Shown here: one piece after another, positions 1 through 10,900 of the stretch
Position numbering within the stretch: the first letter of the stretch is position 1
How the letters are laid out: each line of letters begins with the position of its first letter
Origin: Candidatus Fukatsuia endosymbiont of Tuberolachnus salignus
GTDB taxonomy: Bacteria; Pseudomonadota; Gammaproteobacteria; Enterobacterales; Enterobacteriaceae
Reading direction: 5' to 3'
DNA length: 64,000 nucleotides
Assembly: GCF_964030845.1 (NCBI RefSeq)
Contig: NZ_OZ034983.1
Coordinates: forward strand, 3,010,117 to 3,074,116
Translations under genes and position numbers: made by a program
The notes under the pieces: generated by a model
The model's database searches: none
What the model saw: only the letters and a program-made list of their open reading frames with translations
What the model was told of the DNA's origin: nothing

Positions 1-1259
1 TTTGGTATGACAGAGACAGTAAGAGCTTTATTATTTGTCAACGTGATAACAACCAACAGTTAAGCTACCTAGGAATAGATAGAAACAGCCAAAAAGGTGC
101 CTGGCTAATGAATATTAGGGAAGATAAAAGTAAAGAAATTGGTTATATCAATACTATGACAAGCGATGAAGTGATGCACTCTTTTCATAAAACAGTCTTA
201 AGAAAAATGGCGGTAATACCGGATTTGATCAAAGTCATTTCAAAAAGGGAGCGAGGTACTGTTCTCTACTTTACACAGGTCAATGCAGAAAATAATGGAT
301 ATATAAAAGGGACTACCACCGATGGTCTGTTATTGCAAATTAGTAGAGAAAACAGAACCTTTAAAATCATATTATTAGCAGTTACACCGGCGTTTACTGA
401 TCATTATGTTAATAATTTATCAGGTATGAAAAATGAACTTTCCGAACTAAATAAAGTTTATACTTACCCCGAAATAATAAAAATTATGTTATCTAATGAT
501 CAGCAAGGTTGGTATTATCCAAAAATAAATATACTGTTTATGCCGATTAAAAAAAATGAAGCGACTATCAAGAATATCTATAATTTAAATCAGTATCTTG
601 GTTTTAATCAGCAAACCCACTGCGCATACTTTATTAGTAATAGTAATCATCAATCTGTTTTAATTAAAATGTATCAAAATGATCAGCAGAATGGTGCAAT
701 AAAAGAACCTGAAATTATTTCTAACCAAGAGCTGCTTTACGAACGTACGGATGCTCTGCTTATTTTAAATAGTGGGCGTGTTTCCACCCTTGCTAATAAT
801 GAATATGTTAATATTCACGTGCCTGCTTTACTGATAACTACGCCAGTTACGCAAGATAAATTCAATTATCCAGTGATATATCTTGAGCATGCAAACGAAG
901 GGAGTATGCGATGTATAATGCCTGATGCCATACCTGAGACTGTATTGATCTCGAGAAAATTTAATTTTCTCTGCCTATTTGTAAGAAATAATTTATTTAT
1001 CATTAATCATTCTTTTAGAGCTACCGGTAATCACTCTAGCTCACGTCTACAATTATTATTCAAAGGTATTATAAAACCGGCATCAAATTTTTCTAATCAT
1101 TATTCTGTGATTCCAGGTGATGTTATAACGGATAGAGATACGCTTCTTTTTGATGTTTTTATTACCGTTGAAAAATTAACAAAATATTATATTGAGCAAG
1201 CAGATGAGAACACAAAAGATGGACATGTCATTATTCCTCTCCCCAAATTATCTTCATAA
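1..1259 (+). CDS. C-terminal end of a large TcdA/TcdB-like cytotoxin paralogue (5' end outside window)
   Basis: The reading frame is open from base 3 of the window, so the ATG at 108 is internal and the gene begins upstream. The first residues (WYDRDSKSFIICQ, then GAWLMN) line up with WYDINSEQFIICK and GAWILN near residue 2033 of the big toxin at 4982-12271, and both proteins end in DGHVIIPLP followed by a few residues. This is therefore the last ~420 residues of a second member of the same family. The segment has no CROP-type choline-binding repeats and no recognisable catalytic motif; its role in the toxin is unknown. It is followed after ~115 bp by the decayed start of another copy, so the genes lie in tandem. 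Whether the missing upstream part is intact cannot be seen here. Confidence 0.75.
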   Translation, partial: WYDRDSKSFIICQRDNNQQLSYLGIDRNSQKGAWLMNIREDKSKEIGYINTMTSDEVMHSFHKTVLRKMAVIPDLIKVISKRERGTVLYFTQVNAENNGYIKGTTTDGLLLQISRENRTFKIILLAVTPAFTDHYVNNLSGMKNELSELNKVYTYPEIIKIMLSNDQQGWYYPKINILFMPIKKNEATIKNIYNLNQYLGFNQQTHCAYFISNSNHQSVLIKMYQNDQQNGAIKEPEIISNQELLYERTDALLILNSGRVSTLANNEYVNIHVPALLITTPVTQDKFNYPVIYLEHANEGSMRCIMPDAIPETVLISRKFNFLCLFVRNNLFIINHSFRATGNHSSSRLQLLFKGIIKPASNFSNHYSVIPGDVITDRDTLLFDVFITVEKLTKYYIEQADENTKDGHVIIPLPKLSS

Positions 1260-1374
1260 AATTAGATGTTTTTAAAAAATATTCTTTGTTAATTAAAATG
1301 TAACCTGAATTTAAACTATTATTCTGATAAGACTCCGATAGCAATAGCAAAAAAATAACAGATAAATAAATACT

Positions 1375-2245
1375 ATGGAACGCTCAATAATTATTAAAAA
1401 ATTAGTCAGTGTTATCAAGAATAATAATTATTGTAATGTAAATTTTATTTATAGAAAATTTATCGATACCAAGAACAAATACCAGCTCATGTCCCAAAAA
1501 ATGAGTGCACAACAAAAAATGGCGTTATTATTAGGGATGATTAACAGTACTTTTTATCCGATGTTTTGACCAATAAAAATGGGCAGCGACAGAATAATTA
1601 TGTGCTACAAAATTTACTGTTATTCCGTAAGAAAACTATTATGGAATCAGTCGATGAAATATTACATTTTATCTGTTTAAATAAAATAGAAGATATTCAA
1701 CGAGAAAACATTAATTTATGAATACAACAAAATCCTCATTATCAAATAAAACTTTGATAGACAACAATGCTTATCTGGCACGAGAGCTGTTTATACGTAT
1801 ACAAAAAAAGCCACCAAGGAAGTGCTTGAGAGTACTTCTATTGTCCAGGATAATTTTTATGCACTTTTTGAAAGCCAAATAATGAAATGGCAAAATAAAA
1901 TCTACCGGTACATACAATAAAATAATCGAATGGTTTTTGATATGGCAGTCAGAAATTTTTTAATCGAGCATCATTTAGGCCAGTCAAAATAATTATCAGA
2001 GATCTGGGATAATAATTATTATAGCTTTCAAGCTGCTTTAACTCAATTAAAAAAAGATAATCCTCATACTTTTATTTATGTTGGGAATATAGATCAGATC
2101 CATAATAGGCAAAAAGAACCTCAGTTGTATATTAAAGAACTTGCTCTGCGTGGGAATATCATCGCTGCAAATGATATTCTGCGCTTGCTAATATTAAAAA
2201 AACAGGGTGTAGTGTGTTTAGATACCGATGTACTATATATGAACG
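1375..2245 (+). pseudogene. Decayed N-terminal part of a second large cytotoxin copy
   Basis: Starts with MERSIIIKKLVSVI, a homologue of the 75-residue leader module at 4718. After a frameshift near 1555-1565 the frame continues through NNYVLQNLLLFRKKTIMES into EILHFICLNKIEDIQ, matching the start of the intact toxin (ETLHFIILGKIENIQ). Stops follow (for example the TGA at 1718-1720), with further frame changes, but similarity continues to the glycosyltransferase region AANDILRLLIL...CLDTDVLY around 2166-2235. Unlike the intact copy, this dead copy still carries a DxD (DTD) motif. It is cut off at about 2245-2260 by transposase remnants. It is certainly non-functional as a full toxin. Confidence 0.75.
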
Positions 2246-2261
2246 ACATAATAATCACATC

Positions 2262-2915
2262 ATATATTCTGAAAATAAGGTATTGATGTCACAATTGAGG
2301 TCTCTTCTCTTACTTTTAGCCTGTGCCCATTTATGTTCAATGGGATTGAGGTCAGGAGGGTAAGGAAGCAGGTATTGAATCAGATGCCCGGCGTTGATAA
2401 TCGCGAGTTGAATGTCCTGACGCTTGTGAAAACTGGCGTTGTCCATGACGATGACACAATGAGGAGGGAGAGAAGGCTGGAGAAGCTGTGTGACCCAGGC
2501 GTAAAAGACATCACTGTTAACCGGGCTGGAAAACAGGACAATCGCCATCAACACCGTGCCCAATAACGCACCGATAACATTCGTTCGCCTCTTGGCCTGC
2601 CCATTTTGGAGGCCAGAACAGCGTTGACCTCGCGGAGAATATCCATGGGTTCGTGGCATATCTTTTGCGAAACCGCTTTCGTCAAGATAACCCAACGATT
2701 TTCCCTGCTCTTTATAGCCGTCTCTCTTTTCCTGGAAGGTACACCGTACGTCTTCGTCTGCCCTGGGATGACGCAGGTTTTTTTTATAGGTGATGCCCCA
2801 TTTTTTCAAGGCTTGCCAAATGGATTTCGTGCACACCTTAAAAGGGGCCGCGTGTTCCCGTTGGTAAGCATCTGGATAAAGCTCAACATCTTTGACCAAG
2901 GCTTCAGGGAACTTC
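2262..2915 (-). pseudogene. IS630-family transposase remnant (both ends lost)
   Basis: The reverse-strand frame encodes the C-terminal two thirds of an IS630/Tc1-like DDE transposase: LDESGFAKDMPR, VMDNASFHKRQDIQ and PDLNPIEHKWAQAK contain the three catalytic acidic positions. It is closely similar to the fuller copy at 41298-42184. The N-terminal helix-turn-helix part is missing, and the open frame's first residues (MGYDPLK) are only the antisense of an IS1 fragment that abuts it. The C-terminus departs from the other copy after LFSE, so the 3' end and terminal repeat are gone too. A relic rather than an active element. Confidence 0.8.
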
Positions 2916-3220
2916 GATTTAAGCGGATCATAGCCCATGTTTTTGGGAGGAGAGGTATCCCAACGCTTCAGAGCCTCCTTGAGCTGTTAGCCCCTTTTCA
3001 CGTTGCCTTCTTCTGTACAGATAATTTTACGGCTTATTCGATCTTACCTTCCGCAAATCACATCGTTGGCAAGCTTTATACACAAAGGATAGAAAGAGAA
3101 AATTTAACACTGAGAACGAGACTTAACCGATTGAATCGTAAAACGATAGGCTACTCAAAATCTGAAAAAATGCACGATAAGATTATTGAGACATTCATTG
3201 AGAGGGAATATTACTTTTAA
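2915..3220 (+). pseudogene. IS1 InsB transposase C-terminal fragment
   Basis: From about 2915 the forward frame reads IIAHVFGRRGIPTL, then LYTQRIERENLTLRTRL, then RKTIGYSKSEKMHDKIIE and stops at 3220. This matches the C-terminal third of IS1 InsB (AHVFGERTMATL, YTQRIERHNLNLR, FSKSVELHDKVIGHY in the E. coli protein). The N-terminal part, InsA and the left end are absent; the fragment joins head-on to the IS630 remnant, so neither element can move by itself. Confidence 0.8.
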
Positions 3221-3239
3221 TACTTGAATAATCTATTGA

Positions 3240-4680
3240 ATACATAACCAAACTGCGTGCAGATTGTATGCAAGAACAGTGTCGTTTGAAATTTAGTACG
3301 GTCACACAATTTGATGTTGTCAGCGTATTTGAAGAGTTGATTAACCCTAATACCTGTGGTTGGTGCAGATTATAAACATAGAGGAAGGTATCCGCCACCA
3401 TGAATGGATACAAACACTGTTTGGCACGATTGCGCTTGGTTTTGATGCGGCGAGCTTATTTTTTAATGGATTAAAAAATGGTATGAACGAAGCTGGACCA
3501 CATTTTGCTACCTCACAAAAACGTGACAAAAAAATTATTACAGCAGTGATGCAGGTGGCTGGCAAAACGACGGATTTACCGATTACATCTTGGATAGATA
3601 ATATGATGCATTTACCGTTAAGTCTAATCCTCATAATCTGGCATTGCCGCGTGCAAGGGTGCCAGGGAGCGAAAAATATAAAATGGAAAGGTTATTCTGT
3701 CGTTTATGTCATCAATGAGGATCGTGTAATGCCGGTTAAAAACAGTGGAGGGGGCTATGAAATTGATTGGCACACAACAGAACCAAATTATGCCAGAATG
3801 ATTACCCATAAAGCAGGAGAAAAATATTACACTAAAGTGAATTTAAAGGGAGGCAAAGGGGAATTGAGTATTGAAGACGGTATGCAATCTTTCTATTTAG
3901 ACAGCTACTTCCCGAATTTAGAGCATATAGCAGAACGATTCTATTATAATTACAGCATAAAGATGAATCGTGTCGTATATTTATACTGAATAGTATTCAT
4001 TATGTAATCAAAATTACACCGTACCGCTATAGGATCACTGTCAGAGAAGTATCTGATTTGTTACGTAAGGTAACAGATACCACGCTTTCTCCTCAGTTTG
4101 ATTAGCTGTTTAATTTTTTATTTACTTTAATACTAGAAACAGGGAAAAAAACTGTTATTCTAATACACAGTTATCATAATATATATCGTCGAAGTCCTAC
4201 TTTTAGGCGTTTGTTTAATTATGCTGTCCCTTCTCTAACTGAAAAACATAAAATTAAAATTGCATCGACAATTCAACCTTATTCTGATTTTGTTGGAAAG
4301 GTTATAAAATTTCCTGATGTATGTACCATGCTATTAATACCTCAGTATCTTAGTCTACCCGGGCAACCTGAAAATTTTTCTGCGATCCGAATTTACCTGC
4401 ATGAAATGCTGCATATTTTGTTGAATTTAAGGGATCCTACACTTGGTGCTGGTAGTATCTAATCGGGGGACTATTGTTTATCTTACAAAAAAAGGATCTT
4501 CTTATTTAAGAAAATGTGGGCGGATCGGATGGCTATTCCAGGAGCGGAGCACGATCAGGTTATAGAATAATTTAAGCAAATTAAAAAAACTATATTAGAC
4601 AAAGGAAATATATTATTGGTGAAAGCTACGCTTGCTCGGAGATTGGCATAAATTCAAGATTGCTATTTGGCAACGCTTAA
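3240..4680 (+). pseudogene. Decayed gene(s) including a zinc-peptidase-like segment (possible M91-type effector)
   Basis: Not an intact gene. One frame is open 3360-3989 (EWIQTLFGTIALGFDAASLF ... LDSYFPNLEHIAERFYYNY), although around 3600-3700 a different frame (FTVKSNPHNLALPRARVPG) looks more protein-like, implying two frameshifts. From ~3970 the coding signal moves to a neighbouring frame (ILNSIHYVIKITPYRYRITV), meets a TAG at about 4102, and continues to IYLHEMLHILLNLRDPTLG at 4387-4443. HEMLH fits the HExxH zinc-binding motif, and its setting resembles M91 (NleD-like) type III effector peptidases; that assignment is tentative. After a stop at 4460, SNRGTIVYLTKKG continues in yet another frame. 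It could be one effector gene or two. It lies between two toxin copies. Confidence 0.45.
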
Positions 4681-4703
4681 AATATTTTAATAAATTTTTT
4701 ATC

Positions 4704-4709
4704 AGGTGG
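4704..4709 (+). promoter_or_regulatory. Ribosome binding site of the cytotoxin leader module
   Basis: AGGTGG lies 8 bases before the ATG at 4718 and favours that start over the GTG at 4706, which overlaps it. No comparable site precedes the ATG at 4982 of the long toxin frame (the bases there are GTAAAAAAACC), suggesting that translation was originally meant to begin here. Confidence 0.6.
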
Positions 4710-4717
4710 TAAATCCT

Positions 4718-4945
4718 ATGGAACGTTTAGATATTGTTGAGAAATTAAAAAACATCAATAAAAACGAAAACTATTACAAGAAAAATTTTCTATATAAAAC
4801 TTTTTTTGATAGTAAAGAAGAATACGTTAAGATGATTCCTTCGACGGATCCAAAAAAGGAAATGGAACTTTTATTGAGAATGATGAGATGTATTAAAGAT
4901 GGCGTGATTGTTGTTGATAAAGATGAACAACTCCTCAATATATAA
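4718..4945 (+). CDS. N-terminal module of the large cytotoxin, split off by an in-frame UAA
   Basis: 75 residues, charged and predicted helical, starting MERLDIVEKLKNI. It is in the same frame as the 2429-residue toxin that begins 37 bases downstream; only the TAA at 4943-4945 separates them. The codons between that stop and the toxin ATG read LTLNLLLSRKKT, matching LLLFRKKT in the decayed copy at 1614-1640, so homologous coding sequence runs across the stop. In the decayed copy the aligned codon is TAT (Tyr). In TcdA/TcdB an N-terminal helical bundle of about 90 residues comes before the LHFVWIGG strand and localises the enzyme at membranes; this module sits in that place, so the same role is inferred. 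It may be translated alone, read through, or be the mark of a recent nonsense mutation. Confidence 0.65.
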   Translation: MERLDIVEKLKNINKNENYYKKNFLYKTFFDSKEEYVKMIPSTDPKKEMELLLRMMRCIKDGVIVVDKDEQLLNI

Positions 4946-4981
4946 TTAACCTTAAATTTACTTTTATCACGTAAAAAAACC

Positions 4982-7900
4982 ATGATGGAAACGGTTAGTG
5001 AGACCCTACACTTTATTATCCTGGGTAAGATAGAAAATATTCAAAGGGAATATATTAATCTGTGGATACAACAACACTCTCATTATAAAATAAAAATTTG
5101 GACGGACAACAATACTTATTTATCACGTGAGATATTTGTACGTATACAAAAAAAAGCGAGCCAAGAGACGTTTGATGATACCAATACAGATAACAATGAT
5201 TTTTATACATTCTTTAAGAGCAATGTTATTGGATTGCAAAACGAAATCTATCAATATATGCAAGAAAATACTCACATTTCTTTCGATATGGCAGCTAAAA
5301 ATTTTTTGATTAGACATACATTGGGTGATCCAGAAGAATTGCTAACTATTTGGAACGATAATCACAAAAGTTTTACGGATGCCTTGGCTAAATTAAAAAA
5401 AGATAACCCTGATATTGTTATCGCTATAAAAAATATAGACGAACTGGATAATATACAGGAAGAACGAAAACTGTATATTAAAGAATTGGCACTACGTGGA
5501 AATTTTGATGCGGCTACCGATATTTTTCGTCTTTTAGTATTAAGACAATACGGTGGCGTATGCATTAATCCCGATCTATTGCCTGCTGTTAATAAGGAAT
5601 TATTTGCCGATATAATTGAAAGAACGCTTAGCGATCCAGAAGGTATAAAAAGCCAAGCTATTATTCTTAGAGTCATTCTTGATGAATTGATGGAGCAGGA
5701 TATGATGCCAACGCGAGAAACCTTGCTGGAAAGCTACCAGTTGGCGAGCATCGATCCCAAAATTGAGCGGGTCATTAAGCAACTGGTCGCATTAGCACAA
5801 AAAAGTGGCACACCGTTGTTCATGCCACTTGAAGAGCTGAAGGTAGACCCTTATTTTCAGTTTAGCTATACCCTCTACGGTGATGGTGTGGTTCTAGCAA
5901 AAGCAAAAGCAGAGGAAAAAAGCCATTTTATCGATCAGATATTAGAAAATTTGCAATGCATTCATAAAATTATTGATAATCCGGAACACAACATTAACGG
6001 CCTTTCCGAGATCCTACTTTTACCGGAGAAGGTCAATCCAGCGCTCGAACAACAGCTTGCCAATCAAAATGTTATTGTTGATATTGAAGCGCTTATTGGT
6101 TATCGGCATACGGCTATGGCACGGTATGATCGCGTGACCTCTGGACTGGCGGGCATTCGTGCTTATGATAATCTTTATTTTTATCAATTGTTGCAGATTA
6201 ATGCGATACCGGTAGTAGAAAATAAATATAAATTTCAACAATTTACTTTTTCTTCTTTTATTAGTGTTTCCTGGATCACTGAGCAATCCGAACAGTCTCG
6301 CCTCCTAGGGAAAATGCGCTATCACGAGGTTTTTACTTGTTGCCCGCAATATTATGCTCAGTGCATTATACAACTTTCTCATAATGATCTGCTTTGTGAG
6401 GAAACCGCTAAATTTCTCTATCACACAAACACGGAATTGAATGCTTGGTATAAGTATAATAAGAGAACTCAAGAGCTTATAAAAGTAAAGGAAGCACCTG
6501 ATCTTCACCTTAAAAAAGAAACCCGTATTCTGTTGGTGGGTGACGGTAGCCCAATAAACTTTTCAGTGCAGGATGTCACTCAATTATTGGTACAACATTC
6601 TATAAAATGGGGAAATGAGAATGTAGAAAGGGAACAGCTCATATTTATTGGCTGTGGTTTAATGCAATCAGCAATAGACTTGTTAAGAAACCGTGATGAG
6701 TGGGGTAGAATTAAAGCAGAATGTTCTACAGCAGATAGGAATTACGAACTTAGTGAGACACTTGATTCGCGTAACGTATTTGCCATCGATTTTATTGAAC
6801 GCTTATATCTCTTTTTAGAGAGCAATCATATTTTCATTAATCATATTCTTGTTCAGGAAAACCTGTTCACTATTGATGCCATGGGACAGCGATGGCTTGG
6901 TAAGCCGAAGGCTGTGCGTCAGGGATTTAGACAAAAAATAAACTGGGTCGTAGCGAGTAACTGTGATAAAAAGATCAAATTTACCCTCCGCAATACGGTA
7001 GTAAAACGTGAATATCAGCCGATTGAGCAAGATCTCGCTGTACGTATCCGTGTGGTCACTGAGTTTGATAAAAACCAGTTTAGCCTGGGTGATATATTGC
7101 AGTCCCGTCTGGTTAATAACGAAATACTTCCTGAACGTCTTCCTAATCCTGAAAAATTAGACGGATGGATAGATGCAAATATGGCTACCGGCCTCAAAGA
7201 GGCTATTTTGCGGGGAGCCGTATTGATTAATGCTGATAGCATGGCATTAATAGTAGGTATGTATAATAGTACAAATGAAATTTTGATAGTCGATGCGAAC
7301 GATGTTGGCGTTACTATGCTGATAAAAGTATTGCAACAGGTGCTAGAGAAAAATTCATATCAGAGCTGGTTTGATGGGCTAGATTGTACTTGTGGAAAGC
7401 TGCAGCTACAGGCGTTGATCCCGCAAATTGTTGGTGATGTTGAAGCAGGTTTTCAGCGCTTGAAGAAACGAATCATACGCAATTTATTTAGTTTTTATCG
7501 CCTTAGTTTGAGTGAATATAATAGTGCGCAGACTATTTTTCTCGGTAAGTACAGTAAAGAAAAGATTAAGGCTATTTATTTGGGTAATATAGATCGTTTT
7601 TTACTTGCTGATGCAGAAAATAAAATCAAGGTTAAGCCGTCTACGATTACTATTGAACAGCTTAATACTACCTTTAATATTTTAAGCGGATACTATAGAA
7701 CAATCCCCATTTACTATTATTCTTTGTTAAGTTTTACACATGGATCAAACCATTTACAGCAATCTAGTAGCAGTCAAGGTACTGAACTGATAATAGAAAA
7801 TCATTTAGATATTAATTACATGCAGCGCATTGAACAATTAAATTTTTCTGGGTCGATGCCACATTCCACTTTTATGGTTGTGAGTAGTTATAATAATGAA

Positions 7901-10900
7901 CAGGAATATCGACGTGTAATGGCAGCAGCCGATCACTCAATTAATGTGGATGAATGGTTACCTCTATTGACCAGCTTAAAATACGATTCGAACAGTGGCA
8001 AATATAAAATCCGGCTTCTTAATATGAACGACTTTACCCTTGTCAAAGAACTAGAGAGTACTGATAAAATTTTTGAAGAATTACGTCAATATTTATGGAG
8101 ACAATTGCAAATAGATAGTCATTATCCTAAATTTTTCTCTGGACAGAGTCAGATTAAATTAGTTGGTAAAGCAGGAGGCATGGGAAGCGTTTTTGATTCA
8201 GTTTTATCTTTATATGATTTTCTACAATATGGTGTTAATCAGGTAAAAGGTAATTCTATACTCGCTAAAACGATACAGGCACATATTTATTTATCCCTGT
8301 TAGCAGATTTTCATAATGTAATAAATACAAAAGGTACAATTACCGAATTTTATTTACATAGAGTGTGTAAACATCTAAAAACTGGCAGTATTAGACAGGC
8401 ACTGAATGCTGTAGGAAAATTTAATACTCGTTTAGCAAAGGGAGGAGTTTTACTGGGATTCATTAGTCTTGGGTTGAATACGTTGCAATTGATTCAAGAA
8501 AGAAATGAAATGCAACGTAGTATTATCGTAGTAAAAATCGCTTTAGATCTGGTGAGCATTTCTTTAGGAATAGTGGGTTTAATATTCTCTTCACCCTTTA
8601 CTGTGGTGGCGATGTTTGTCGTCGGTATTGCACTGGCTGTTGCAAGTAATTGTGTTTCAGATGAAGTGATGAACATGCTTGAAAATATAGAAAAAGCTAA
8701 AGCTATTGGACGTTATTTTAATAGCATGAAAAAAGGTTGGGATCAAGGTGGGATCCTGATTATTAAAGATACCTTGATCCCTTGTCAGGGAACAGTTATT
8801 AGCGAAATAAATTTTACAGATCCTCAGCAAACCGTTGTTACCTTCGATCGATATGGGCAACAAATGCGTAAAATGCACGATACTTACACTCAGATGGAAC
8901 CTGAAGCCTATATTAATCTACGTGAAATGAATGGTGACAGCGTTAGGAAACATAGTATCGCGTTGCAAAACGGTACTCAATCAACCACCTTGATTTTACC
9001 TATTACACCGAGAGCCCAAATAGAGCCAATATATGATTTTGTTCCCTTCATTCGTCTGAGAGGCGATGCTGAATTTGATACTGTGCGCTGGTTTGAAAAA
9101 CAACTTGATGCTGGGTTTGTATTTTCTGGTATAGGGAAATATGAAAATATTTATGGACAGCAGATACCGATTCAGGACGATGCTTATTATAGAGCAATGA
9201 CGGGTTTAAAATTTGATTATAAATATACTAGTGTGGAAATTTTTTTAGGGAATGCCAAATATAATCTAATTGCACCAGGGGTGAGTGAAACTCAGTTACT
9301 TACCAACTATACTTATAAAAAATATCTTAATTATACATTTTATGCCCCGATAACCGGAAAGGCAGATGTGGTATTAATATTGAATAAAGCACAAGCAGAT
9401 ATGACCATTAATTGCAAAAACTCAGCAGTACAGTGGATTATTGATGCTCGTCATTTGTCTGGGATCACGACCTCTTTCGATGTTATTCATGACGAACCGC
9501 AGGATAATAGATTTATGCGGCTTGATTATAATATATTTATTCGGCTCCATTTTCATCGTTTTGTCAAAAGCGCCAATTCAGAATATATTTCAAATGGAAT
9601 AAAAGTGACTCAATCGATTGAAGATAGAATAACTCTCACTATCCCTCATTTTTCTACTACTACATTGACGGTTCAATTACCAGAGGGTGTTTTTACGGCC
9701 CAATTAAATTGGGAGTCACCTCGTTTGATTCCGTTGTTTATTGATGCTAGCAGCATACCCAATATTAACCAGCGAGGTGATGAAGTTAATGCCGTGAAGC
9801 GCTATATCACTCAGCATCTTAAAAATGTAGGACAAACGATTAAATATCTCCGCATTAATAAATTTAGCCCCGATCCTAACGAACAGAGTGAATTCTGTTT
9901 TTATCTTTGTAGTCACGAGACCTTTCTCTATACGGCTAATCATCAAGACACACTGTTTAGAAAAACTCGGCGTGAAAATGTCCAGCTACTCTTTCTCTCG
10001 AAAGAATATGCTTGGTATCAGGGAGATCTTATTATACCTATGGTACCCATGCCAAAGTATGCACGTATTCTGTTTAAATACGAAAAAATAATTTGGGTAT
10101 CAGAGATCAGAACGAGCAACCTTTTACAGGTTTATCTCCCCCTCGCACATTTACCAAGTATGATGGAAAATGGCCGTCAAAGTTATACATCGCTATCAAC
10201 ACTTAACAATGTCAATGTGCTTGCTCAAGCTATCACTTTTGAGCAGGAATACCACTATGGCAGCGAAAAGATAAGGCTAAAATATATGATTGATACTTTG
10301 GATCCGTACCAGGCATTAGCGCTCACAGAACTCTATGGTTTACCGGCCGAGGTAAAGAGTCAATTAATTGAAAAACGTCACTTAACTGGCCTGGCCGCTT
10401 TTATAAAAAACAGGAGCCAGCAGGTACTTACGCCAAGTGGTATTAATCCGTGGGAAATGTCGGGTAAAAACATCAAAGGATTGATCAACTTTAAAACTGA
10501 TACGACGATACTAATAGGAGACAGACTGATATGGCCCCTGAAAAATAGTATTGATGTTAAGGGACATATTTCGGCCAGAATGTATACCAATATCCTTAAA
10601 GATTCTGATTTTTTGATTAGTCCAGCTGGAATAGTTAAGGGAATGAAAGCTGGAGATGATAACTATTTTTTTTGGAGTGTGACTCCACGGCAATATAAAC
10701 AAAATGGTAATAATTGGCTTTATAGACTTTACGTTCAAGAAGAGGGGGATGATGCTAAAGTAATGAATTTACGTGAGTTCGGGTTAAATAACCATGATGT
10801 GGTAAACATAAGGAATGCTTTGATTACCACCGAAAAAGGGTTTATTTATCGCCTTTCTGATGATAAAAAACTAACATTATTCGCGGTAGAAAATGCGTTT

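Noticed and set aside
2606..3220. A 204-residue forward open frame that looks like a gene
   Set aside because: Its first ~100 codons are antisense to the IS630 transposase relic; only the last ~100 codons are real, as an IS1 InsB fragment. Not a protein-coding unit.
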